Assembly: GCA_902806565.1 (NCBI GenBank)
Contig: CADCXA010000021.1
Span: 1,054,001-1,118,000 of the forward strand
DNA: 64,000 nucleotides
Reading direction: 5' to 3'
From: Hypoxylon rubiginosum
Lineage: Eukaryota; Ascomycota; Sordariomycetes; Xylariales; Hypoxylaceae
Made by a program: the position numbers and the translations under genes. The notes below the pieces were generated by a model. The model searched no databases, was not told where the DNA came from, and saw only the letters and a program-made list of their open reading frames with translations. This document shows, piece after piece, positions 12,801 to 23,222 of the stretch. Each line of letters opens with the position of its first letter. Positions within the stretch are counted from its first letter, which is position 1.

Positions 12801-14491
12801 AACGTTGCCGGATACAAGACGGTTTTCCTCCCAGGAACTTCCCCGGGCTTCATTCTCAAATCATCCAAGACCTTACCTAAGGTCATCAGTCTACAAGGTA
12901 GCGGAGTTCGCGGCATGAGCTCATTCCATACCGAAGGCTGCGAACGTGGCTTCATCTACGCCGACCTTAAAGGGATCGCGCGGGTCTCCCAAATCCCAAT
13001 TCGTAACAATACCTATGCCGACATCGGCATGTCCCTTAGAAAAGTACCTCTAAACACTAACATACACTCCATCTCTCATCACCCGCCGTCAGGCACCTTT
13101 GTCGTTGGTTGCGACACTTTAGAGCCATTCGAATTGCCGAAAGAGGATGACTACCACAAGGAGTGGCTGCAGGAGAAAGATCTGGTCTTCAAGCCCATGG
13201 TGGAACGGGGGGTGATCAAGCTAGTAAACCCGAGCAATTGGACCGTCATCGACACCATTGAGATGGAGCCATGCGAGATGGTAATGTGTGTCGAGACGCT
13301 CAACTTGGAAGTGTCGGAGTCGACCAACGAGCGAAAGCATCTCATCACTGTCGGCACGGCCGTTTCCCGTGGCGAGGATCTCCCTATTAGGGGCAGGGTC
13401 CTCGTCTACGATGTTGTGACGGTCATCCCCGAACCGGGAAGGCCGGAGACGAACAAGAAACTAAAGCTCGTAGCTAACGAAGATATCCCTCGCGGCGCAG
13501 TTACAGCCATATCCGAGATAGGAACGCAGGGTCTGATGCTAGTCGCACAGGGCCAGAAATGTATGGTACGAGGTCTGAAAGAGGACGGCACCCTCCTTCC
13601 TGTCGCCTTCATGGATATGAACTGCTACGTAACCGCGGTCCGCGAACTAAAAGGAACGGGTCTTTGTCTTATGGCTGATGCGGTCAAAGGCGTCTGGTTT
13701 ACGGGCTACACGGAAGAGCCCTATAAGATGGTGCTTTTCGGGAAGAGCTCCACCAAGTTGGAGATACTGACGGTGGACTTCCTACCGGACGGCGATGAGC
13801 TCCTCATCGTGGCTATCGACTCTGACGGTGGCATTCACATCCTCCAGTTTGATCCCGATCGTAAGCCCCTCCTCCTCTTGAATCCTTCGCGTACTGGTAA
13901 TAAAGAAGCATTGCTAATATAAAGACCACAGATCCGAAGTCCTTGCAGGGCCACATGCTCCTACACCGGACCACATTCTCCGCCGGCGCGCACCCCCCCA
14001 CGCGCAGCATGCTCCTCCCGCGAACGCTCCCCGAGGGCTCCGACTACCAGCCTTCGCAGCAACAGCAGCCCAACGGCACCAACAGCGACGACAACGACTC
14101 CTCCTCCGAACCCCCCGCCCCGCCCTCCCTAATCCTGCTCTCGTCCCCGACGGGCGCCCTCGCGACGCTCGTCCCGCTGTCGGAGCCGCAGTACCGGCGC
14201 CTGTCGTTCCTGACGGGCCAGCTGGTCTCCTCGCTGCCGCACCACGCGGGCCTGAACCCCAAGGCCTACCGCGCGCCCCCCACGTCCTCGGGCGCCGTCG
14301 GCCGCTTCCCGCCCGGCGTCGACGCCGGCATGGGCCGCAGCATCGTCGACGGCGCCCTGCTCGCCCGCTGGAGCGAGCTGCCCGCCGGTCGCCGCGCCGA
14401 GGTCGCCGGGCGCGTCGGGTTCGCGGGCGTCGACGAGGTCAGGGACGTGCTTAGGGAGATACTGGGGATGAGCGGGTTGGCGTATCTGTGA
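9871..14491 (+). CDS. cft1: Cft1, cleavage and polyadenylation factor subunit (CPSF160 homologue)
   Basis: Five exons: 9871-11962, 12024-12340, 12388-12561, 12615-13860 and 13932-14491, giving 1462 residues, the usual size for fungal Cft1. The protein starts MQCYTELTPPTAVTHSVSLP, the typical Cft1 N terminus. Later landmarks are an acidic insert (DIDDEDMEDMEDDDD), the beta-propeller segment YPYLIARHGNDDVTIYEPFR and the CPSF_A-like C-terminal region with FDPDHPKSLQGHMLLHRTTF; it ends in LREILGMSGLAYL. Each predicted junction keeps phase and restores a family motif. In yeast and mammals this scaffold of the cleavage and polyadenylation factor, in the nucleus, recognises the poly(A) signal and organises 3'-end cleavage. 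The last exon is markedly GC-rich, with a disordered insert (QQQQPNGTNSDDNDSSSEPP). Essential in yeast. Confidence 0.95.
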
Positions 14492-14929
14492 GCTGTGAGT
14501 TGGAAGTTGGAAGTTGAGGTTGAGGTTGCGTGTGGCTTTGGGACTTGCTTGCATGCAGAAGTAAAGGGGGTTCCATTCCTAGGACCGAAGAAAAAAAGTT
14601 GCTCAGAAGAAAAGGGTAGTATGGGTATGGGTATTTCCTGGATGCCGATGAGGACGGGAAATATGTCATTTTGGGACCTCTCTTGGAAGTCTCCCCGAGC
14701 GGTGGCTTTCACGCATTGTAATAATAGATAGGAACGCACAAGTGTCTACATGTAGGCTACCTACATAAGAGACGAACATTGCTTACGAGGTTTATTTTCT
14801 ACGAGTTTCACATTATGAGCAATTATGAGACGAAGTAATTATGTGAGGTGAGCTGACGATGACTTCGATTCAGCTTTGAACTATTAATTAGTCCCTTCGA
14901 TACTTGCGGTCCCTTCGAAAAGCTGTGGT

Positions 14930-15009
14930 CTTTCGAGACTGCTATCTTTCGAGACTGCTATCTTTCGAAACTGCTATCCTTTGAGACTGCTATTCTTTAA
15001 GACTGCAAG
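14930..15009. repeat. 16-bp tandem repeat, five units
   Basis: Five consecutive 16-bp units. The first two are identical (CTTTCGAGACTGCTAT) and the next three carry a few changes, mostly transitions. It lies about 440 bases after the CFT1 stop codon. Confidence 0.8.
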
Positions 15010-15197
15010 AATGCGAAAATGCTTCTGCTTTTTGGGGCGTATCTGCCCATATCCTACAATGAATTCAAACACGATTGATGCCCCACGCACCAATCAGAAA
15101 ACCCAGTTATGAAAACCCGAGTTCCCAGAAATCATGTCTGCAAAAGTGAGACATGAAGAAATCTCTCCTCGCCGGTTGATGTTGTGCCGCCCTATTA

Positions 15198-15371
15198 AGA
15201 ATCTCTGTGTGCATGCCGTAGAAGTAGAATTGTCATATCACATTCCCGAAGGAATCAATAGAATTCAAGCACGTCTGCCCACTGAGAATCTTTGTGTGCA
15301 CGCCGCAGAAGTAGAATTTCGTATCCCATTCCCGAAGGAATCGATCGAATTCAAGCACGCCTGCCCATTTA
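15198..15371 (+). repeat. 87-bp tandem duplication inside an open frame
   Basis: Two adjacent 87-bp copies (15198-15284 and 15285-15371) share long identical blocks such as CATTCCCGAAGGAATC and differ partly by C/T changes. The unit is exactly 29 codons, so the surrounding + frame (15134-15511, 125 codons) encodes a repeated peptide beginning NLCVHA(V/A)EVE. A decayed third copy may start near 15061 (GAATTCAAACACG). The frame has no family resemblance, and I treat it as repeat-derived, not as a gene. Confidence 0.7.
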
Positions 15372-15527
15372 GCACTCAGCACTCCAGTCGGCACTCTAGC
15401 GTATCGGTATCATCAAAGAGAGGTTGTAAAGAAGGTAGCCATAAGCTACGCAGCCTATCCGTAGTGGACACGTTCGTGAATCGTAAAAGTTGTTGTTTGT
15501 GTTTACCATGAAAAGCCGAGGTTCGTA

Positions 15528-15633
15528 TCCCATCTTCGGACGAATCATAAGAAGAGTTGTCAGGAAAAGTATCGACTTTATCCCATCTTCGAACGAACCA
15601 TAAGAAGAATTAGCGAGAAAAAGCATCGAAAGT
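15528..15633. repeat. 53-bp tandem duplication
   Basis: Two diverged head-to-tail copies start at 15528 and 15581 (TCCCATCTTCG, then ACGAA.CATAAGAAGA). The element CTTCG.ACGAA is itself palindromic and resembles the CCCGAAGGAATC core of the 87-bp unit upstream, so these arrays may share an origin. Confidence 0.65.
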
Positions 15634-15972
15634 CGATCGATCTCATGAGAATCTGTCCGTCTGCCCGTTCAAGTTTGTATTTCGATTTTCGTCTGTGAAC
15701 CGCCAAAAGGAAAAAAAGCCGCGATCCATTTTAGCTGGTGTGAAAACGTAAAGAAAAGAGCTTCCGTTGCTTTCATGCAGAAAGCTCATAGTACTGCGAC
15801 GATGATTTCAAGTAGTGATTGGTGGAGTGCGTGATGCATCCGAATGGTTAGATCGTGCCGACGGTAGTAGTCATTCGTAATTGTGTTCTTGGTCTCCAAA
15901 GCACTCAGCGTCTTCATAACCCGTCAATATCTTGTTCAGGCGAGTACGTGATTTGCGATGCGCTGGAATTGA

Positions 15973-17780
15973 TTAGATATCGTCATGCTTTCGACGGATA
16001 CTGCCGATTCGGCGCTTGATCCCGTCGCTGAGGCGTTTGCCTCTTGCGGTGGATGTGGATGGGCCCGCCGAATCTAGGCTACCGCTTCGCTCTCGAGACA
16101 GGACGCTGCCATTCTTGCTGTTAGTTCCAGTGGCGTGGGCGGCTGTCGGCTGCATTTCGTAACCACTCTGGTCGGAGGGGTGCTGCGCGAGGCGGTCCTT
16201 CTCCTTCTGCTTCTCCTCGAGGGAGTAGGACGGCTCTCCCTTCCCCTTAAGGTCGGAGGGGTGGTAGTCCTGCAGACGATATTATCAGTAAATGTCTCCC
16301 TTTTCCGTGAAATGCATCCCATGATATGATATGATATGCCGGTAGCAGTGGAATACTTACGACGTGCTCCCAACGGCGATAAGCTCCGCCGGGGGCGTCT
16401 CGCTCCCTCATGAGGTCCGCCCCCTCTTCGTACTCCATGACTCTGCCACTCATGTCTCGGTGGCCAGGGGGTATGGTAGCCGTTCCTTGTAGGGGAACGT
16501 GTCGATCGAGGGAGTCGGCGACGTTCTCCCGCGGCGTCGCCTTCAATGCTTCCTCGTTGCTATACTTGACGGCTTCGATAGGTGCGTATCGCTTGTCGAT
16601 ATTTCTTGAGGCTAGCGTCGCATCGTATGGTCCGTCGTGATGGTACGCGCCGCCAATTGCGGTCTCGTCGAGGACGTCGATGGGGTCGGCGCGAGTGAGG
16701 TTCTTCTTTCGAAGATGAGGGGCACGGTCGGCGGCCTTGGCGGCGCGCTTGATGGCTTCTAACGGTCTCTCCGACATGCTCGTCAGGCGTTGGCGCGTGC
16801 GGTTCCAAGCGAGTTGGAAGCTCGTCTTAATGCCACCAAGGGAGATTGTGCGCCTGCGCTGGATGGGCTTGGGTGTTGTTCCAGAGGATTCAGGACGCTC
16901 TGCTTCTGTAGAGTGTCTTACTATTGTGCTTGCTGGTGAAGTTGGTGAGGCAGGCGACGGAGGGGAAGCTGGTGTAAGAGGGGTGACGGGAGCTGATGTG
17001 GTGGGAAATGACGATTGATGAGACACTTGGTTTTGAGCAGAAGACGAAGCGGTACTCTGGGTTCCAGCCACCATTCGAAAGGTCTGGTATGGTTCCTGTT
17101 CATATAGCGGACCGATAATGGACTCGTGGGCCTATTAGACGTCAGCCAAACCCCCCAACTCAGCCCCAACACGCAATACGTCCACTTGCGATGTCGCTAT
17201 GATGTAACTGGCGAGCCGATCCGGCTAAACCAAAGCTTAAACTTTCGGCTCTGCATGGGATTGCATGGGATTGCATCCCTGTCGGTTCCACTCCTCTGCA
17301 TTCAAGCCACACATGACGTAGGCCAGAACAGGGGTTCTCTGTGTGACATCGGGAATAGACTAGGGATTGAACGAGGACAAGGGGCTGCAACCATCGAGAT
17401 CAGCAGGAACAGGTTAGAGGCTCTGCTTAGGGGTCTAGCACATGATACATTCAACATCATACATGTAATACATTGTGTGCGCTATTGGACTCTAACTCCT
17501 AAGACGAACAAAGCTCACCGGACGGATGTGTTCAGTGTTGAATGTGTGATGGGAATGAAGAAACAGAATAGCGCATCGCATCTCTCTCAAAGCGCAATCA
17601 ATGAACAGGCAATTCTGGTATATATCTTTCGTCTTCATACAAATAGCCGGACATCACAGCTCAGGATGATATAATAATAACACAAGCAAAACACCACGGC
17701 GCCTCGCCATCACAGAAAACGTAAAAAGGGGGAACAAAGCAGAAAGGAGACATCAGACTTACCCAGTTCTTGCTCGACAT
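15973..17780 (-). CDS. Pal1-like cell morphology protein
   Basis: Three exons read from 17780 down: 17763-17780 (only MSSKNW), 16361-17131 and 15973-16269, giving 361 residues. The donor after TGG is GTAAGT and the acceptor TAG precedes the codons for AHESIIGPLYEQEPYQTF, so the first intron is 629 nt, long for this genome. The N-terminal half is Ser/Thr/Pro-rich and disordered. The core contains DPIDVLDETAIGGAYHHDGPYDA and NEEALKATPRENVADSLDRH, which resemble the HHDGP(F/Y)DA signature of the Pal1 family (fission yeast Pal1, a cortical and endocytic-patch morphology protein). A conserved block with GRVMEYEEGADLMRE and KGKGEPSYSLEEK follows, then a basic tail. The Pal1 assignment rests on that motif; the wider family match is from memory. 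Confidence 0.7.
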
Positions 17781-19718
17781 GGCGACGTTGTTATGCACCT
17801 GTACAGGTGCGGTTGGGAGCAGGTTATGTGCAAAAATGAAAAGAATATGACGGGGCGGAAAGGAGTGAGCACTATTCGAATGATTTGAGGCAAAATAGCG
17901 TTGAACGTTCGAAATCCGAAGAGAGCAGTTCGAGCGTAAAGTAAAGATCCGGCGGTGAGATGGGGGAACGGCGGCGAATTGGAAAACGGCGATGAGTAAA
18001 AAAAAAAAAGAAAACAGAAAAGCAGTGGTGGGCTAGAATTTGGAAAAACGCGGTCGGCAACTAGGTCTGTGATATTTATCCTTAGCGTGGTTTACGAACT
18101 ACAATCAATAGGGGGCAACCGCTTACTGGGAAGGCGCGAGTAAACCATGACCAAATTCACAATCACTAGATTAACCCCATATACCAGGACTGCTAGGTGG
18201 CCTGGAGACCACTGGAAGCTATTGCTATGGCGCTCTGGCCTCGCTGTCCTTATCACTTCACTCTCCTAACCATAGCTAAACCTTCTGATCCGGCGGTATC
18301 TGAGTTTGGTTGCTAGCGTCTCCCCCCCTTTGTGGACTCTCATTCGGCGCACAAACTACCTTTGGTACTTCAGGGAGAAGTAGAGGATCGCCATATCCCC
18401 TTGACTGATCCAGGACCAAAGGCATATAACTTTCTGCCAGGCGGTTAAGCATGCCTAGATATTTTAATATCGACTACAGCAGTACCTAGTTTTATCTATT
18501 GTAGGACATTTACTTTTATCACATATAGACATTGTGGTAAAGGGGAGCAAAGTACTCGTACCTACCTAGCCTCTTGATACGCTATCACGTTGTATGTACT
18601 TACAAAAATAAGAATCGGCAGGCTCGACGTTACTGAATATTTCAGCAGAATATTAACCAGCACTACTAGAATTCAAGGATTTCCAATTGTACAATTCACT
18701 GGGACGCTATATTGCACATACACCGCCATTTATAGCAACATATGCATTAACCTGAAGTTTATATTACCCACCTTGGCGATAGCTTTGTTTAGCCCCCTGA
18801 TATTTTTATTTAGCTTGACTTGTACGTGATGAGTTTCTGCCGTGTAAATGAGTGATTCTTCAATTGCTAGTGATTCTATTTCAAATAAAATCCCTCTTGT
18901 CCTTATACGGGATAGATAGATAACTACACATTGTGCTTTCCTCTAGTTCCTTGATGATTCACTGGAAGAATTAATATTGTCCTGAGAGATAGGTTCTTAG
19001 TATTACACTTTATATCATTCAGACTTTGCAAAAGAATTGATGTTACTAGTGAGGTATCTAATATATATTACATAATTATATATAGGCAAAACAAATAGAG
19101 ATATAATTCCCTCGTTAATCACACTTATTGGTGTGCAAATAATCTGTCTCTTTGACTTGCGTTGATTATAGTGTAGTGTAAGAAATGGTACTAAGAATAA
19201 TGTGATTCTGACTCTTTAGATTTTACATTTGTATTATTCCTTAGCTTTTATCCAATTTGTTCCTATTAATACTTTAATCTAGAGAATTAGCCATGGTGTT
19301 TCAGGAGAACTAATACTTATTTCAGGGACTGTTAATGTGAAGTTTAAGTGACTTTTTCCAAACTTGATAAGAACTACTTTGTAATAGTAGATTATTATAC
19401 TATTGCAGAGCCTCTAATGTGTCCTTGATATGACATGAGTACTGAGTTTCTTTGCTGGCTACTGTACAGTCCATCAGTCTGCGGCGAAGATAGGGGGAAA
19501 AAGGGGGAAGATGTACCTAATATCCTGCATATGCCCCCCTTCAGCCCTACCGGATGCGCTAGCGGCGTGGGTCCAGTGACATCAAACTTAAACAATACCT
19601 AGAGCTACCCACCCTCATCGTACCTACCTCCTTTAAGATTTATCAATAACACCCATCGTCTCTTGAAATAACCTGATAACGGGAGTGCACTTTGGCAGGA
19701 TCAGCAACTATGAGTTAG
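17781..19718. other. Intergenic region with an AT-rich block at about 18440-19430
   Basis: This is the promoter side of the Pal1-like gene followed by a clearly AT-rich kilobase with many TA steps (for example around 18470-18500 and 19060-19090), no gene and only short frames. That composition is what RIP (repeat-induced point mutation) leaves in decayed transposons, but I recognise no transposase, LTR or terminal repeat. The short stretch before 19719 returns to normal composition and probably holds the USB1 promoter. Confidence 0.5.
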
Positions 19719-20390
19719 ATGGCGCTAGTAGACTACTCGTCATCCTCGGAATCAGAGGACGGAGAAGAAGGAACACAGTCAACAGCAGCGAAAAGGCAAA
19801 AGACGTCACACGATGCATCATCGCCAGACGCGTCGTCGCCACTGCCGCCACTTCCTGCCGCCTTCCACAACCTCTACGCGTCCACCGTGCGCGTGAGCAC
19901 CGCCGACGACCCGGCGCTGCACCAGGGCCGCAAGCGCGTGAACCCCCACAAAGCCGGGTCTTGGCCCAGCCACCTGTACATCGAGTGTAAGTATACCACC
20001 CCCTCCCCTAAAAGAATCAATAGGTACCTCATAAATACCTAGCAGAGGCTAAACTCGGAACCAGGGCACCCAACCCCCTCCCAGCACGCCCTCCTCAGCA
20101 ACCTCCTGGCGGCCCTGCAGTCCGCTCTACCGGAAGTGCTGCCCACGTCGTTCCTGACGTCGGACCTGGGCGCGCCGCAGCCGCTGCACGTCAGCCTGTC
20201 GCGGCCGGTGGTGCTAGGCACGGCGCACAAGGACGAGTTCCTGGAGCGGCTCGTCGCGCGCGTCGCGGGCTGCGGCGTCGGCCCCTTCGACCTGGCGCCG
20301 CGCGGGTTGGAGTGGCACCGCACGAGCGAGTCCGGGCGGTCTTTCCTCGTGCTGAGGGTTGGTAGCGCGGATGCTGTATCTGCTAGCGCT

Positions 20391-20421
<31 letters not shown>

Positions 20422-20834
20422 CTAGAGGCATCGGAGACGGAAAAGGGAGGGAGAAGAGGCAAGGGGGTTCTACGCCTACAGATGCTCCTGCCACCGGTAT
20501 GGCGCAAACGGCAGCAAAGCAACGCCACAACCCCGAGCTCTCGAACCTACTGCGGCGCTGCAACGCGCTTGTCGAGGAGTTCGGGCAGCCGCCCCTGTAC
20601 GCGTTCCGGGACGGCAAGGACGGGGACGACGCCTTCCACATCTCGGTCGCGTGGTCGTTCGCCGAGCCGACATCCGAAGTAAGACAATGCACCGAGCGCG
20701 TCTTTTCCCGAGCCGGAGTGCGGGACGAGATCCTGGCTATGCGTATTCCGGTTGACGGTGTCAAGGCCAAGATCGGGAACGTGGTTACGCATATCCCCTT
20801 GCCGGCTCGCGGTAAGAGGGGGCGGGAGGAATGA
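19719..20834 (+). CDS. usb1: Usb1, U6 snRNA 3'-5' phosphodiesterase
   Basis: Two exons, 19719-19986 and 20065-20834, joined through a GTAAGT donor to give 345 residues. Usb1 trims and caps the 3' end of U6 snRNA in the nucleus and is a 2H phosphoesterase with two HxS/T motifs. Both are visible: HVSLSRP in the first lobe and HISVAW in the second. The N terminus is Ser/acid-rich (DYSSSSESEDGEEG) with a basic KRQK stretch, as in fungal homologues; GSWPSHLYIEW spans the splice junction. Between the lobes is an Ala-rich insertion of about ten alanines encoded by a GCT repeat (about 20392-20424), followed by a Gly/Lys-rich linker. This lies between the catalytic motifs and is probably a flexible loop. 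Convergent with ERO1. Confidence 0.9.
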
Positions 20835-21230
20835 TCGGAGGATCGCAATGGAGCCTCTAGAACTGAGCGGGACGGACGGGATTACAGCACATAGCATGAT
20901 ACAATACATAACACACAATAAGAATACGAATCAACGAAGCAGAACTGTTGGAAATAGCATATGATTGTAGCGATAAAACCCTCCGAGGTAGCAGAGACAG
21001 GACAATGCTTGTTTGCTTGCTATGCACCCACGGCCCCGAACTTTTCATCTCATTGTTTAATAGTATTTCTCAAACCCAGAAGAAGGAAACGCCGGTAACT
21101 CCGCTCTTGGATGCAAAGTTTGATGCTCTCATTCGAATATTCCTGCGACGAGGTATGATGATAAAACGCCTTTTTATACAATCCAATGTAAAAACCAGAA
21201 ATATGCAGTGGCAGCAGTTTATGAATGAAT
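20835..21230. other. Convergent 3' intergenic region, USB1 / ERO1
   Basis: A 396-base gap between the stop codons of two convergent genes. It should hold both 3' UTRs and poly(A) sites. No coding frame or RNA gene is evident. Confidence 0.5.
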
Positions 21231-23222
21231 TTACAGCTCATCGAGGCTAGGCCGCTCAAACCTCCAATTCCGGGGCGTGACCGGCAGGCCGATGTAAAAT
21301 TCCCAGAGGCGGTTGAGCTCCGAGATGGCGATGAAGAACCTTCAACGTCGACTATTAGCATTTTCATAATCAATATAACAGCCAGGTTGGTTCAACTTAC
21401 AGTGTCTTCGGGAAGGTGACCCAAGTCTTTACGACGAGCTTGGCGACCTTGATTATCTTGGTGAACTCGTCATCGAAGATCTCCTTTGCTGTCTCAGGTT
21501 CACGACGTCCTCGTTTGGGCGGCACATCGTCCTCTTCCTTGTCCCAATCCTCGTCTTCGTATTCGGAGCCGGCATCTGCCGACTTTGATTCCGATGGACT
21601 TTGTGAGAGATTGACTGCGTGTGGTTTCTTGGCCCGATCAGGGATTGTCGTCTTCGCATTAGGTCTTTCCTCGGCCTCGACCATGCCTCTGAACCCGACG
21701 AGGGCGTCCATGGAACTGGTAAGTCGGGCGTACGTGTTGAACAGAGCTACGAGTTCGGTTCGCTGTAGCAACGGAATATCCTCGCTGTCGTTGTCGAACT
21801 CGAAGAGGACCTTCAACGCTGCGCCGTACCCGGCCGTCTGTACCTTGCCCCAGAGCCTGCACTTGTCACAACCTACGCAGTCCATGACGCGGCTGACGTT
21901 CCGGAATCGATTCTTGAAGTCCTCCTTTAGCGATGGTCCCTCACCGTTCTTAAACATGAGAGACTCGTCGAAGATTTGAGGAACCGAGGATGCTCCCTGC
22001 GTTACGGCAAGAACCTTTGCCTTCGTAGCGGCATCTTGGTCCGGATCGCCTGTACAGAAGGTGTAGTCCTGCAAGTGCGGGCCGAGTTTCGCGATGGCAC
22101 GGGTAAGGAGCGCATAGTTGAAATACAAGTTGGAAATACGCTCGGGGTGTGTGTGTAGCCGGCCCTTATAACAGCCTACATTGGGCTGCCATTGGCCGGT
22201 GGTTTGGTTCAAGAAGTCCCAGCAGAGGTGTGTGCTGATACTTGCGTGCATACCAGAGATTACTCGGTAGAACACGCGCTTCTCCAAACACTCGCCCTCG
22301 TTTTCTAATCCGGTCTGGGCGAACGTAGTGCTTGGGTTTTGCGAGTGCTGTTGCACTATCTGCTGTCGTTCTGCGTCTTGGAGGACGTTTCGGAAATCTT
22401 GCGCCGCTGGTCCGTCTGCTATAGAACTGGTTCCAAGGGAGGCAGAGTGCGGGAATGAAGATTTCTGAAAGCAGTTCTCCCTGTAGATAGCATCCCATAC
22501 CATCTTGGCACCGTCGCCAGCATACCCCGTGAATCGTTCAGGATTGTGGACCAAGCTGACGTAGTCACCTTTGGCGCTTGCGCTTTCATCCTCCGGCACA
22601 CAGTAATCTCGCTCATCGCATTCATCGTCGTACTCGACAATACAGCTCTCGCCGACATTTTCTCCTAATAAACCCTGCAACGGCTTCTTCGGCCTCTCTT
22701 TCTGTACTGTCTTCCCGGGATGTTTGGCGGAGGGACCTTGGAGCTTACTTAGCTCACTTGCTCTCCATATCTTGGGTATATCCTCTTCGTTGTCTATCGT
22801 GTTTACAGCGCAGGCTATGTTGCCACACATGCCATTTTCGTCGTTCCAGAACGGACATTTTTTATTAAATAGGTTAAGGCGGTAATAGGAGAAGAAATCG
22901 GTATCTTTCGTCAAGTCGTCTACGGCGGGCTTGACCCTGCGGTTTAGTTTCTCGAGCGTCGAGTAGGAAGCACAGGCATCAGACACGATAGCGCGAGGGG
23001 AGATCTGAAAGGTTTCATTTTCGTTAGAAAGGAAGGATTGGTATTGAGACGGGGACGGGGTCGCAGCTAGCGAACTGGCAGTGAGACAGAGGTAGACAAC
23101 TATGTTGTACAATATAGGCGACATACTGCGCATGCATCATCCTGAGCTTCTTTGCTCTTACACTGGCCTGGTGTTCCCCAAAGCGCGAAGACGGAGAGAA
23201 AGAAGAGCTTCGCGGATCTCAT
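21231..23222 (-). CDS. ero1: Ero1, ER oxidoreductin (thiol oxidase)
   Basis: Three exons from 23222 down: 23127-23222, 21401-23004 and 21231-21339, giving 602 residues. Ero1 is the FAD-linked ER oxidase that re-oxidises protein disulfide isomerase. The first exon gives a signal peptide (MRSAKLFFLSVFALWG); a GTATGT...TTTCAG intron joins DDACA to ISPRAIVSDACASYSTLEKL. Family marks follow: CPFWNDENGMCGNIAC, CDERDYC (probable shuttle cysteines) and CVGCDKCRLWGKVQ with the active-site CxxC. The last exon, reached through a weak AAG acceptor after TGCTAAT, adds ISELNRLWEFYIGLPVTPRNW and ends SLDEL. The large ORF alone would mis-start inside intron 1 and stop early. The insert near residues 520-550 is acidic (EYEDEDWDKEEDD), then basic. 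Length matches filamentous-fungal Ero1. Confidence 0.93.

Noticed and set aside
15134..15511. 125-codon + strand ORF with an internal 29-residue repeat
   Set aside because: The openness is explained by a tandem repeat whose unit is a multiple of three. There is no family motif, promoter or splice signal to support a gene.
17126..17674. 182-codon + strand ORF opposite the Pal1-like gene
   Set aside because: It lies across the first intron of a supported gene on the other strand, has no domain and its codon use is irregular.
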